Shown: piece by piece, positions 15,445 to 24,558 of the stretch | Position numbering within the stretch: position 1 is the stretch's first letter | Layout: each line of letters begins with the position of its first letter | DNA from: Ascidiimonas aurantiaca | GTDB taxonomy: Bacteria > Bacteroidota > Bacteroidia > Flavobacteriales > Flavobacteriaceae | NCBI RefSeq assembly: GCF_037646345.1 | Contig: NZ_JBBEWR010000001.1 | Span: 372,001-436,000 of the forward strand | Direction of reading: 5' to 3' | Length of the DNA stretch: 64,000 bases | Position numbers and translations under genes: made by a program | The notes under the pieces: model-generated | The model's input: the letters and a program-made list of their open reading frames with translations, nothing else | The model's database searches: none | What the model was told of the DNA's origin: nothing

Positions 15445-18066
15445 ATGGACTCTTATAAAACTATTTTAAACAAGTATAATATCAGTTTTGATGAAAAATC
15501 ACCTTGGTTAATTTGCGGAAAAACAAATTTAATTCAGGGATGGAAATTACATGTGTCTTCTATGCCCAATGAAATTGATGAAATATATAACATTATATGT
15601 CCATATTTGAATAGAAATAGCGTTGTTTTTAAAATTATAGCTAATGAAACACTTTGTGTACAACTAAATAGTGGAGAGCTTGGGCAAACACAAATTGGAA
15701 AAACAATGACCATATACCCAGAAGACTATCAAACAGCAAAAAATATAATTGAATTCATAAAAGCTAAAACCGACTTTAAATTCACAGGGCCCAGAATCAG
15801 CACAGATGTAAGACTGGGGAGTATTCTATATTGTAGATATGGAGGTTATAATCCCATTATAGAATATGACAGGTTTGGGCGTAAAAAATTAATGATTTAT
15901 GACCCGTATAATAATCTTATTGAAGACAACTATACCACTCATTTAGACCTAAAATATTATAAATTTCCATTTGAAGACTTCAAATTTGAGACCGCTCCCA
16001 ATAACAAAAATAAACTTCTGTTGGACCAGTATCTAGTACTAGATGTATTAAAATCAGACCCAAAAGGAAACGTTTTTAGAGCTCTTGATGTTTCAAACAA
16101 AAAGAGCATCAAACCTGTGGTCTTAAAACAAGGAGTAGCCCACATGCTTTCCGATACCGATGATAGAGATATCATAAACAGGCTTAAATCACAGTTCCAA
16201 ATATGTAAAAAGATCAAAAATGTAAATATTCCAATTCCTTATGATTTAAGGAAATGCAAGGAAAATTATTATTTAATTACTGAATATATAGAAGGAGAGA
16301 ATCTGGAAAATAAGGTTTTTGAACTGTTAAAAATGTCAACATTCAAATTTTCTGATTTCTCAGTTAAAAGTCTATTGATAAGTTATGCCATTCAATTAAT
16401 TGAAGAAGTAATTAAGTTACACGATCAGGGAATAGTTCACAGAGATCTATCTGCCAGTAATGTTTTAATTTCAGCAAAAAATCGAGTGTATTTATCAGAT
16501 TTTGAGCTGGCGTATGATACAAGTAGATCCCAAAAACCTTTTAAAGGGGGGACCGAAGGTTTTATGTCTAATCAGCAAAAAAACAACCAACTTCCCACAT
16601 TTAAAGATGACACGTATTCTGTATCAGCCATTATGATTTTAATATTTACAGGCTTAGATCCAAGACGAGTGGTAAAAGGTGATTTGAATCAGGTTAAAAA
16701 GCGATTACTTTATCTAGCCGGAACGGAAATCGAATTCTTATTGGATGATTTACTCAGTTGTTTTAACCCGGAAGACTCTATACCTTCTTTGTTAAGCCTG
16801 AAATCAAAATTAGAACAATTGAAATTTAAGAAGTCAAATCACAAAAAAATATGGTTTACCAGTAATAAAAACAGGCTGACCGCAACCATCATTAATTTTT
16901 CTAATTCATTAGTTTCCAGCCTTTTTTTGTCTAATGATTTATGGTTTTCAGAATCATTGGATAAGAATAAGCATATGGGTAAAATTAGGTCTTCAGATAA
17001 AACCTTTTACGGGTCTCTTAACAGAGGTGTTAGCGGTGTTTTATACGTTCTGGCACATCTAGTAAAATCAGGGTTTACTGTTTCAAATACAAAAATCATT
17101 GATAATTCAATAGTATATCTAAAAAAGTATTACGATGTTGATCAAAATAAAGATTTATTACCGGGTCTTCATTTTGGTACTGCTGGAATCGCAGTATCTA
17201 TTGCATATGGTATATCATCAGGAATACTGCCAAAAAGTAAAGATAACCTCAGCTACATAAAAAAAAGCTTACAGAGAAGTTTAGACTGGAGTGATTATAC
17301 ACATGGGGCCGCTGGTCAAGGAATGGCATGTTTAAAAACCATTGAATTGTTAGGTTTTGATAAAGAAATAGAATGGTTTTTAGAGAAGTGTTTCAACTAT
17401 CTAAAAGATGCTCAAAAAGAAAACGGTTCCTGGGTAATAGAAGAGGGTGTAGAAGGTATTAGTGGCGAAACCATGTACGGGTTTGCGCACGGCGTAGCCG
17501 GGATAGCCAACTTTTTCTTATCATATTATCAATATACCAAAGAGCCGGATGCTTTAGAACGTGCTGAAAAAACTGCGGAATGGCTTTTTCAAAGTAAAAA
17601 AGATAACGGAAAGCATTATTCATGGAGTTTTAGTAAAACAAATAATGAAACATGGAACTGGTGGTGCCATGGAGCTACAGGAATTTCTATTTTTTTTCTA
17701 AACCTTTACGCTATAACTAATAATAAAAAATACCTGGATGTTGTAATCAAGTCATTAAGTTCCCTTCCGCCCAAACCAAATTTTTCTAATTTCAGTTTAT
17801 GTCACGGTTTAAGTGGTGTTGGGGAAGTATGGTTACATGCATACAGTGTAACCCAAGATAAGATTTTTCTGGAAAGAGCAGGCTGTGTAGCAGAGACCCT
17901 GTTAAGTTCTTATATTAAAGATGGGAAAAACATGTATTGGCTAACCGAAAACCCCGATTATCCAACAGCTGATTTCTTTGTTGGTAATGGGGGAATCTTA
18001 TATTTTCTAATTGATTATTATAATACAGTTTACAAGAAAGCTCAGGTACTATTCCCAATAACTTAA
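15445..18066 (+). CDS. lanL: lanthionine synthetase, lyase-kinase-cyclase type (LanL/LanKC)
   Basis: The protein has 873 residues from ATG 15445; the GTG at 15427 lies inside the hairpin. The N-terminal phospho-Ser/Thr lyase-like domain (1-190) has WKLHVSSMP and LGSILYCRYGGY. The kinase domain (about 190-460) has HRDLSASNVL with Asp334 and DFE instead of DFG at 352-354. The LanC-like cyclase (about 490-873) has THGAAG, FAHGVAG (His682), WCHGATG (Cys741) and LCHGLSG (Cys786, His787). The Cys-Cys-His zinc set and active-site His are present, as in class IV LanL rather than zinc-less class III enzymes. It should phosphorylate and eliminate Ser/Thr and then add Cys thiols on the upstream precursor. 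No protease or exporter lies beside it. Confidence 0.9.
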   Translation: MDSYKTILNKYNISFDEKSPWLICGKTNLIQGWKLHVSSMPNEIDEIYNIICPYLNRNSVVFKIIANETLCVQLNSGELGQTQIGKTMTIYPEDYQTAKNIIEFIKAKTDFKFTGPRISTDVRLGSILYCRYGGYNPIIEYDRFGRKKLMIYDPYNNLIEDNYTTHLDLKYYKFPFEDFKFETAPNNKNKLLLDQYLVLDVLKSDPKGNVFRALDVSNKKSIKPVVLKQGVAHMLSDTDDRDIINRLKSQFQICKKIKNVNIPIPYDLRKCKENYYLITEYIEGENLENKVFELLKMSTFKFSDFSVKSLLISYAIQLIEEVIKLHDQGIVHRDLSASNVLISAKNRVYLSDFELAYDTSRSQKPFKGGTEGFMSNQQKNNQLPTFKDDTYSVSAIMILIFTGLDPRRVVKGDLNQVKKRLLYLAGTEIEFLLDDLLSCFNPEDSIPSLLSLKSKLEQLKFKKSNHKKIWFTSNKNRLTATIINFSNSLVSSLFLSNDLWFSESLDKNKHMGKIRSSDKTFYGSLNRGVSGVLYVLAHLVKSGFTVSNTKIIDNSIVYLKKYYDVDQNKDLLPGLHFGTAGIAVSIAYGISSGILPKSKDNLSYIKKSLQRSLDWSDYTHGAAGQGMACLKTIELLGFDKEIEWFLEKCFNYLKDAQKENGSWVIEEGVEGISGETMYGFAHGVAGIANFFLSYYQYTKEPDALERAEKTAEWLFQSKKDNGKHYSWSFSKTNNETWNWWCHGATGISIFFLNLYAITNNKKYLDVVIKSLSSLPPKPNFSNFSLCHGLSGVGEVWLHAYSVTQDKIFLERAGCVAETLLSSYIKDGKNMYWLTENPDYPTADFFVGNGGILYFLIDYYNTVYKKAQVLFPIT

Positions 18067-18133
18067 AAAAAGCACTCCTAAAAAAACCATTGATTCATTT
18101 TGTATAATGTCAGGATTTAAAACAGCAGAAAGG

Positions 18134-18679
18134 CTATATTCCTAATTCTTTCTTTATACGAGAAACATTCAGTTGATCCAGAAGTTCCAAAAGATTAGGA
18201 TACCAATTTCTGTGATAACCAAATTCAGGAAGCATAAACTCTTTTATAGCTTTTTCTTTAGGCCAGTTCTCGAAAATGATACGATAGGCTGCCGTTACCA
18301 CACCAGTACGGTCTGACCCATGCCAGCAATGAATTAACACTGGTTTTTCTGCATCCTTGAGTAAGCGAAGCGCTTCAATAATGTCCTGCTCAGTAATTTC
18401 ACCCGATTTGAGTCGCAGGTGTTCCAGATGTAACCCGGTGCCTTTGGCTTTCCTTGTATCATCTCTTAAGCGTCGTAAATTGAGAATGGTTTTAATGCCC
18501 ATAGTTTCCAGTTCGCGAAACCCTTTTTTAAGAGGCTGTTCAGACCTGTACACACTATCGTTAATACGATACAATTTTTTAAAGTAGTATGATTCTATTT
18601 TTTTAGCTTCGTTTTGTTGGGCAGATGATTTAACTACAGGTAAAATAAACAGTACTAGTATATAAAATGGGGCACGCAT
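18134..18679 (-). CDS. exported protein tyrosine / dual-specificity phosphatase
   Basis: The protein has 181 residues from ATG 18679, chosen because a signal peptide follows (MRAPFYILVLFILPVVKSSA); the longer frame to 18778 would bury it. The active site is the CX5R loop in VLIHCWHGSDRTGVVTA. The region before it (VYRSEQPLKKGFRELETMGI, then TILNLRR) matches DSP/Siw14-like phosphatases that also act on phosphoinositides or inositol pyrophosphates. It is likely periplasmic. It is convergent with the synthetase gene and may be unrelated to the RiPP island. Confidence 0.85.
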   Translation of the reverse strand: MRAPFYILVLFILPVVKSSAQQNEAKKIESYYFKKLYRINDSVYRSEQPLKKGFRELETMGIKTILNLRRLRDDTRKAKGTGLHLEHLRLKSGEITEQDIIEALRLLKDAEKPVLIHCWHGSDRTGVVTAAYRIIFENWPKEKAIKEFMLPEFGYHRNWYPNLLELLDQLNVSRIKKELGI

Positions 18680-19348
18680 AGCAAAAGAATTTTTATGGAA
18701 AGATACAATAATAAAAGTGAACAGGTATGTACAACCTATAGGGTTCCTAATGGGCTGTTTTATATGATATTCTTTCATAGACCGGTACCTATGTCAAATT
18801 GGTTATATCCTTTTCGTTTTGAGATTTTTTTTTAGTTAGGCAGACATTCTTTTAAGCTCGTTACTGATACCTTTATCTATTCCTTAAAGAGTATAGTGTT
18901 CTCTGTTTTACTCCCTAGTATATTTCTTAGAAAGCATGCTGTTATTTTTTACAAAAATACTCTTATGGCTTATTGCTATTTTACCCATTATTACTGAGAC
19001 CATAACGAGGTCTGAAATCCTTCAAAAGAAAAGCAAAACCCTAAAGAGAATTCTAAAAATGACATCCAATTTTAGTTTTTATGTACTGGCAACTTTTCAA
19101 TCAGAGTTCGACTCAGATTTTGTAACAGGTATTAATGCTAATACTTTTTTCTTTTTTTAAAGAAGTATTAGTTTTCATAATAGAAACTAAAAACGAGTAT
19201 ATGTCCAAATAAAATACAAATAGGGTTTCTGAAACCGAGTTTCATAGACAGTAAGTATAATTCATGGATTATTTGTTTATCGCATGTGCAATTCTCTTCA
19301 TAAAGGCCTTTTCTGTAAACTCCATAAAAGAGGTATAAAGTAATTTAT
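18680..19348. other. long intergenic region without a convincing gene
   Basis: About 670 bp of AT-rich DNA. A 74-codon plus-strand frame at 18936-19160 has a hydrophobic start but ends in a run of Phe from a poly-T tract and is not convincing. An inverted repeat (CTAATACTT at 19138-19146 with AAGTATTAG at 19163-19171) surrounds that T tract and could be a terminator. Confidence 0.4.
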
Positions 19349-20251
19349 TTAATAGTGTTCGAGTCTGCTAATAACCAAAACATGAGGGAACGTAATGGCA
19401 GCAAGAAACGAAATAAAAAAGGAAAGAGCGGTTTCCATATCATTCCTGAGAACAAATAGGATGGCAATAGACCCCAGTACCGCCACTAACCAGTAAATAA
19501 AAGATGATCGCACATATTGTAAAAAAGTTTGTTTTGTTAAGTTACCGTACAAATACACAATTTGATCTGCTATAGAAGGCAGTGAATGCCACAGCACAAA
19601 ATAAATGGCAAAAGACCAAAGAAGGGAGGCCGTATGGAAAACGATGAAAAAAACCAGCAAAAAAAACAATTGTTTCACGATATGTGCCTTTATCTGCTTT
19701 TGAAAGTGTAGAATAAGATAGAGGAGAACAGTTAACCCCCCACAAGCCCATAAAGACCAGGAATAGATAACCTCAGCAACGTAGTACCCTGTTATTTTCT
19801 CTATCACCGCCGAAACAGTTTCAGGATGTGCTGCAAAAAGCATACTTAATATGAATAAGCCATAAAGAAGTGCCAGACAACGTCCCAACAGACTTTTGGT
19901 GTACAGTTTTGGAAACCAATGCTGTTCTCCAAAATGGTACCCGCTTACTACAATAAATAAAACAAAAGCAAGGCCGGGTAGCAGATAAAAAAGTGCAAAA
20001 CCAGATAACACAACCAACACATACAGAGACAATATTCTAAAAAATACGTGTCTCCCGGTGGTATTCTGAGTGCTTTTTCGAATTAATTTCAGGTCGTTAG
20101 CCCCATGTAACATACCAAAAGTAAGGATTAAAAAATAGGCAAGCATATTCTCCACATCGTCGTTAAAATACACGGCAATCCACAAAAAAAGAAAAGTGGC
20201 AACAACGGCAATATTGTTCATTTTTGGTAAAAAAAAGGCCTGATTTTTCAT
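19349..20251 (-). CDS. blh: Brp/Blh-family beta-carotene 15,15'-dioxygenase
   Basis: The protein has 300 residues, an integral membrane enzyme with about eight helices. Conserved histidines appear in FGMLHGANDLKLI, GYHFGEQHWFP, LWHSLPSIADQ and TFPHVLVISRLE, as expected for the iron-binding Brp/Blh family. It cleaves beta-carotene into two retinal molecules. It is divergent from the proteorhodopsin gene with 89 bp between starts, so it supplies the chromophore for that pump. The ATG at 20251 is preferred over an upstream TTG. Carotenoid synthesis genes are not in the window. Confidence 0.93.
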   Translation of the reverse strand: MKNQAFFLPKMNNIAVVATFLFLWIAVYFNDDVENMLAYFLILTFGMLHGANDLKLIRKSTQNTTGRHVFFRILSLYVLVVLSGFALFYLLPGLAFVLFIVVSGYHFGEQHWFPKLYTKSLLGRCLALLYGLFILSMLFAAHPETVSAVIEKITGYYVAEVIYSWSLWACGGLTVLLYLILHFQKQIKAHIVKQLFFLLVFFIVFHTASLLWSFAIYFVLWHSLPSIADQIVYLYGNLTKQTFLQYVRSSFIYWLVAVLGSIAILFVLRNDMETALSFFISFLAAITFPHVLVISRLEHY

Positions 20252-20340
20252 TTTGTTTAAAAATTTTAACAAAAAGATAAACAAAATATGTTTAATCTTT
20301 TTTAAATTTACTTAAACAAAATTAATTAATCACTCTAATT
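20252..20340. promoter_or_regulatory. divergent blh / proteorhodopsin promoter region
   Basis: An 89-bp AT-rich spacer. Read towards blh it contains an exact TAnnTTTG box (TAATTTTG, plus-strand positions 20317-20324). Towards the rhodopsin gene only a near match (TATGTTTA) is seen. Both genes could be co-regulated from here. Confidence 0.4.
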
Positions 20341-21078
20341 ATGAAATATTTATTAACTTCTCTACCCATGGTTGCTACTATAGCAACCGATGATTATGTG
20401 GGCTTTACCTTCTTTGTAGGGTGCATGGCCATGATGGCTGCCTCGGCTTTCTTTTTTCTTTCAATGAATAATTTTGACCGAAAGTGGAAAACCTCGATAC
20501 TGGTATCGGGCCTTATTACTTTCATTGCTGCAGTACATTACTGGTACATGCGTGACTACTGGGCCGCGAATGCCGAATCCCCTACCTTTTTCCGTTATGT
20601 AGACTGGGTGCTTACCGTACCATTAATGTGCGTTGAGTTCTACCTTATTCTCAAGGTTGCAGGGGCGAGAAAGTCTTTAATGTGGCGTCTTATCTTTTTA
20701 TCTGTAGTGATGCTGGTAACCGGATACTTTGGAGAGGCCGTATATCGTGATCAAGCCTGGTTTTGGGGACTCGTCTCCGGTATTGCTTACTTTGCCATTG
20801 TTTACGAAATCTGGTTTGGAACCGCCAAAAAACTGGCTATGGAGGCAGGTGGGGCCGTCTTAAGAGCTCACAAAACCCTTTGCTGGTTTGTACTGGTGGG
20901 ATGGGCCATTTACCCTATTGGTTATATGGCAGGTACCCCAGGTTGGTATGAAGGTATTTTTACCGGACTCAATATGGACGTTATTTATAACATTGGTGAT
21001 GCCGTTAACAAGATTGGTTTTGGTTTAGTGGTTTATAATCTTGCTGTAATAAGCACATCACAAAAGGAAACCGCATAA
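20341..21078 (+). CDS. proteorhodopsin, light-driven proton pump
   Basis: The protein has 245 residues and seven helices. Retinal Schiff-base Lys224 lies in GDAVNKIGFG with counter-ion Asp220. Helix 3 reads RYVDWVLTVPLMCVEFYLIL: Asp88 (proton acceptor), Thr92 and Glu99 (proton donor) give the DTE set of outward H+ pumps, not the NDQ or NTQ set of Na+ or Cl- pumps. Met96 is at the spectral-tuning position (105 in the reference protein), which in flavobacteria goes with green absorption. His66 pairs with the acceptor. The N-terminus (MKYLLTSLPMVATIA) may be a cleaved signal. It forms a unit with divergent blh. Confidence 0.97.
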   Translation: MKYLLTSLPMVATIATDDYVGFTFFVGCMAMMAASAFFFLSMNNFDRKWKTSILVSGLITFIAAVHYWYMRDYWAANAESPTFFRYVDWVLTVPLMCVEFYLILKVAGARKSLMWRLIFLSVVMLVTGYFGEAVYRDQAWFWGLVSGIAYFAIVYEIWFGTAKKLAMEAGGAVLRAHKTLCWFVLVGWAIYPIGYMAGTPGWYEGIFTGLNMDVIYNIGDAVNKIGFGLVVYNLAVISTSQKETA

Positions 21079-21100
21079 ATTTTTTCATGTTTTGTATATA

Positions 21101-21135
21101 CAAAAGCTGTTCTGTTATGAACGGCTTTTGTTTTT
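21101..21135 (+). terminator. intrinsic terminator of the proteorhodopsin gene
   Basis: Stem CAAAAGCTGTTC / GAACGGCTTTTG with a six-base loop and one G-T pair, then TTTTT. It is located 23 bp after the stop. Confidence 0.88.
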
Positions 21136-21273
21136 ACCGGTACTTACGGTTCACCCCAGAAAGCATATAAACTCAACAAAAAGGCCCCGATAAAAAAGTA
21201 TGAAAACAATTTGCAGGACCGGGGCCCTCTGATCAATACCTGTTTTTGAAAGTAAAACGGTTACCGTACATCA

Positions 21274-22497
21274 TTAATTATTTATAAAAAAGCCTGCTAA
21301 AGCAATTACTTCATTCCCAAAAGTCCAGAACTCATCAGTTCTGGTGTTTACGGATGCATTTATAACCAGTTCGTACTCGGGAAATAAAATAAGAAAATTC
21401 ATGGCGCCCTTACTAATACCTGCATGGTGAACGATCCATACCTTTTGGTTCAATGCTTCATTTTCATACTCATAATATGAACGCCATCCCAGGGCATAAT
21501 GCTGTGGGTTTAGCTCTCCGTTGTCTAATTTTTGAGGTTCGAAGAACAAAGCGTTGGTCTCCCAGGTCATAAAAGTACGATCGGTTAATACCGCATTTCC
21601 CATTTTAACCAGGTCGGTAGGGGTAGAGAGAATACCGCCACCTGCCCATTTGTAGCTCAGGTCAATTTTTTTATTGAATATCCCAAAAGCAGGCCATTTT
21701 TTATAAGTATTATCCCGGGTTTTATAAAACTTAACTATAGTATCTTTTTGGTATTTGCTATGGTCGGCAAAAGTGTGTTTCATCTCTAAAGGTTCTAGAA
21801 CCTCTGTATTTAAGAGAGAGAGAAAATCGGTTTGGGTAACAGTTTCCATATAGGCACTTAAAAGCACAATATCAAAAGAAGTATATTTAAAACTACTACC
21901 GGGCTTATACAGGAGCTTTACTTTATTGAACACTTTTAAGCCTTCTGTTACTGATGTATAGTTCCTGCAATTGCACAGAGTTCTGTATAACCCTCCTAAT
22001 TTTAGATCGTTATAGTCAGGTATTCCCGCCGAATGGCTCAATAATTGCCTGGGTGTAAAACCCCACTCTTTTTTAGGATAGTTGGCTATTTCATCTGTTA
22101 TAAGGGTTTCAAGGTCCATTTGCCCCTTGTCAACCAATCTTGCCGCTAATACTGAAGTTACTGCCTTTGAAGTACTTCCTATACGGTAAATGGAATTTGG
22201 ATGAGCTGGGGTTTTATTTTCTATATCCTGATAACCAATTGCTTCGGACCAGATTACTTTTCCTTTGTAGCCCACTGCTACAGAGAAAGAAGGGGTGTTA
22301 ATTTTTTCAGGGATGGTTTGAAGGTACTTTTGTGCGCCTGTAATTTCTTTCTCATAATTTTTATCAAAGATATGTACGGTATTAGGCAAATTTTCAAAGT
22401 CCAGTACCTTTTTTGATGTAGAACAGGAGAGAAGAATCTTGCCCAGGCCATAGATAATCAAAATTATAAAAACGGGTTTCATTTGTTTAACAGTCAT
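21274..22497 (-). CDS. serine hydrolase lipoprotein, beta-lactamase / class C PBP-like
   Basis: The protein is about 407 residues. The SPII signal ends in lipobox KILLSC. Catalytic motifs are SxxK in YRIGSTSKAVTSVLA, the Tyr motif in SFKYTSFD, and HHAGISKG in place of KTG. The fold is that of class C beta-lactamases and D-alanyl-D-alanine carboxypeptidases or esterases (PF00144). It is lipid-anchored, probably periplasmic or on the outer membrane. The start is taken at ATG 22497; ATG 22482 is equally possible, and 22572 would precede the signal. Substrate unknown. Confidence 0.87.
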   Translation of the reverse strand: MTVKQMKPVFIILIIYGLGKILLSCSTSKKVLDFENLPNTVHIFDKNYEKEITGAQKYLQTIPEKINTPSFSVAVGYKGKVIWSEAIGYQDIENKTPAHPNSIYRIGSTSKAVTSVLAARLVDKGQMDLETLITDEIANYPKKEWGFTPRQLLSHSAGIPDYNDLKLGGLYRTLCNCRNYTSVTEGLKVFNKVKLLYKPGSSFKYTSFDIVLLSAYMETVTQTDFLSLLNTEVLEPLEMKHTFADHSKYQKDTIVKFYKTRDNTYKKWPAFGIFNKKIDLSYKWAGGGILSTPTDLVKMGNAVLTDRTFMTWETNALFFEPQKLDNGELNPQHYALGWRSYYEYENEALNQKVWIVHHAGISKGAMNFLILFPEYELVINASVNTRTDEFWTFGNEVIALAGFFINN

Positions 22498-22741
22498 AGT
22501 AGCTGGTTTTATTTGTTTTTTATCTAAATCATATTTTACAAAGCCAAAAGTCTTCCTTAAAATGGCATGCATTCAAAAAAATCGACCCATACTCTGTTGA
22601 TACATACCGATAGTACATACACAATGTTATATGCACTTGGTGGGCAGGTATGCTTTATACGTATGTTGCAAATGCCAGTTCGTCTGAATTTGATAAGGGT
22701 AAGAGGGTATTATGTATTTTTAAGGCTAGTTTTAAAGGTTC

Positions 22742-23824
22742 ATGAATAACTTTCTCATTCAATTTATCAATGCGATCCTTCAAAAACGCTGGTTGACCCA
22801 CGTTTTGTTTTGGCTGGTATTATTGTTTTTTTATACCATAGCCCTGCAGGGTACATACGGCTCTATGTCAGAGTCTTTGGTTCGCAATACCATTATACTG
22901 GTTCCTCAAATACTGGCTTCGTATTACCTTATGTATGTTCTTAATCCGTTTTTTTTATACCGAAAGAAATATCTGCTCTTTGGGCTTCTGTTTTTAATAA
23001 GCACGTATGTATTTTCATTTTTAGCACGTGTTTTAGTGGTGTATGTAGCTGAGGAACTGTACAGGTCGCCTCCATTTAGACAGGAATCTCTTTTTGAAAT
23101 TGCCGCAGATATTAAACGGCTCTACATGGATTTTTTTAGTATTGTCTTTTTGCCGGTATTTATCGTTGTGAGCGTAAAGCTGTTAAAAGAGCGCTTTGAA
23201 GAAAAGAGCAGGAGGGAGTTACTGGAAAAAGAAAAGATTACAGCCGAGTTAAACTTTATGAAGGCCCAGATCCATCCTCATTTTTTGTTTAATACATTAA
23301 ATAATTTGTATGTTCTTACACTACAAAAATCAGATAAAGCTCCTGATACCGTACTGAAACTTTCGGAAATGTTAGATTATATGCTATATAGATGCAATGA
23401 AAAAACCGTTTCTATCTCAGAAGAGATCCAGTTGATACAAAATTATATAGACCTGGAACGATTGCGATATGGAGACCGGTTAACACTTCGTTTTCAAAAA
23501 GATATTGACAATGTACAAACACCCATAGCACCGTTAATTCTGATATCTCTTATTGAAAATGCATTTAAACATGGTGCCAGCGGATCGGTTACTCATCCGG
23601 AAATAGATATAGCAATACGTGTTAATAATAAACAACTCATATTTTCTGTGTATAATACAAAACCCATACATGTGCAGGCAGACACTACTAAGTATAAAAA
23701 GGGGATAGGGCTGGTAAATACAAAAAATCAATTACAATTTATTTACTCTGAAAAACATTCTCTAAAAATAGAACAGGATAAAACCAGCTATAAGGTGCTA
23801 CTCCAAATAAATTTAAAAGATTAA
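22742..23824 (+). CDS. LytS/YehU-type sensor histidine kinase
   Basis: The protein has 360 residues. Four N-terminal membrane helices (about 15-150) are followed by a coiled linker. The His_kinase domain (PF06580) has phospho-acceptor His180 in IHPHFLFNTLNNLYVLTLQK, then the ATPase with LISLIENAFKHGA and GIGLVNTKNQL. There is no extracellular sensor domain, so the membrane helices probably sense. Its partner LytTR regulator starts 23 bp downstream. Confidence 0.93.
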   Translation: MNNFLIQFINAILQKRWLTHVLFWLVLLFFYTIALQGTYGSMSESLVRNTIILVPQILASYYLMYVLNPFFLYRKKYLLFGLLFLISTYVFSFLARVLVVYVAEELYRSPPFRQESLFEIAADIKRLYMDFFSIVFLPVFIVVSVKLLKERFEEKSRRELLEKEKITAELNFMKAQIHPHFLFNTLNNLYVLTLQKSDKAPDTVLKLSEMLDYMLYRCNEKTVSISEEIQLIQNYIDLERLRYGDRLTLRFQKDIDNVQTPIAPLILISLIENAFKHGASGSVTHPEIDIAIRVNNKQLIFSVYNTKPIHVQADTTKYKKGIGLVNTKNQLQFIYSEKHSLKIEQDKTSYKVLLQINLKD

Positions 23825-23847
23825 ATTGTGACTTTAAATGCAAATAT

Positions 23848-24558
23848 GTGAATGTACAGTGTGTTATAATTGACGACGAACCTTTGGCAATTACATTGAT
23901 CGAGGCACACATTGCCAAAATCCCCAATCTGGAAGTAGTAGCTACCTGTAATAATGCTATGGAGGGTTTTGAAGTATTAAAATCGAAACAGGTAGATCTT
24001 ATATTCTTAGATATCCAAATGCCAATGCTTACCGGGATTGAGTTTTTAAGATCCCTGAGCCATCCGCCCAAAGTAATTTTAACTACAGCTTACAGAGAGT
24101 ATGCAGTAGAAAGTTATGAACTGGAGGTAGTTGACTATTTATTAAAGCCTATTTCTTTTGATCGTTTTTTCAAAGCGGTTAATAAATATTTTACCGGCAT
24201 TGAAAACAGGAGTAAAAATAAGATTACCGTTTCTGAAAAGGAACCAACTTCCGGTTTTATGTATGTAAATGTCAACAAGAAGCATTATAAAATTTTGTTT
24301 TCAGATATTTTATATGCCGAAAGTTTAAAAGATTATGTGCAAATACACACCAACGAAGCTACTATTCTCACCAGGTATAAAATAAGTGATTTTGAAAAGG
24401 AATTACCCAAACAATTTCTTCGTACACACAGATCCTATATTGTGAATATGAATAAAATTACGGCCTATACCGCTCATGATATTGAAATAGGCACACTTGA
24501 AATCCCCATCGGAGTACGTTATAAAAAACATGTATGGGAAGCATTACATGCATCTTAG
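23848..24558 (+). CDS. LytTR-family response regulator
   Basis: The protein has 236 residues. The receiver domain has CVIIDDEPLA, phospho-acceptor Asp55 in FLDIQMPMLTG, and Lys in YLLKPIS. A LytTR DNA-binding domain follows (HYKILFSDILYAESLKDYVQ, then FLRTHRSYIVNMNKI). The start is GTG at 23848, because no ATG occurs near the receiver fold. It is paired with the upstream LytS-type kinase. LytTR regulators bind paired direct repeats; target sites were not found here. Confidence 0.93.
   Translation: MNVQCVIIDDEPLAITLIEAHIAKIPNLEVVATCNNAMEGFEVLKSKQVDLIFLDIQMPMLTGIEFLRSLSHPPKVILTTAYREYAVESYELEVVDYLLKPISFDRFFKAVNKYFTGIENRSKNKITVSEKEPTSGFMYVNVNKKHYKILFSDILYAESLKDYVQIHTNEATILTRYKISDFEKELPKQFLRTHRSYIVNMNKITAYTAHDIEIGTLEIPIGVRYKKHVWEALHAS

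Noticed and set aside
18134..18679. Periplasmic phosphatase as part of the lanthipeptide cluster
   Set aside because: It is on the opposite strand, convergent, with its own signal peptide and a general DSP/Siw14-like fold; nothing ties it to peptide modification.
18936..19160. 74-codon open frame with hydrophobic start
   Set aside because: It ends in a poly-T-derived Phe run inside an inverted repeat, and has no family resemblance or clear start signal.
21182..21228. GGCCCC / GGGGCC inverted arms near the end of the serine hydrolase gene
   Set aside because: Arms are distant and no T run follows; no firm terminator claim is possible.
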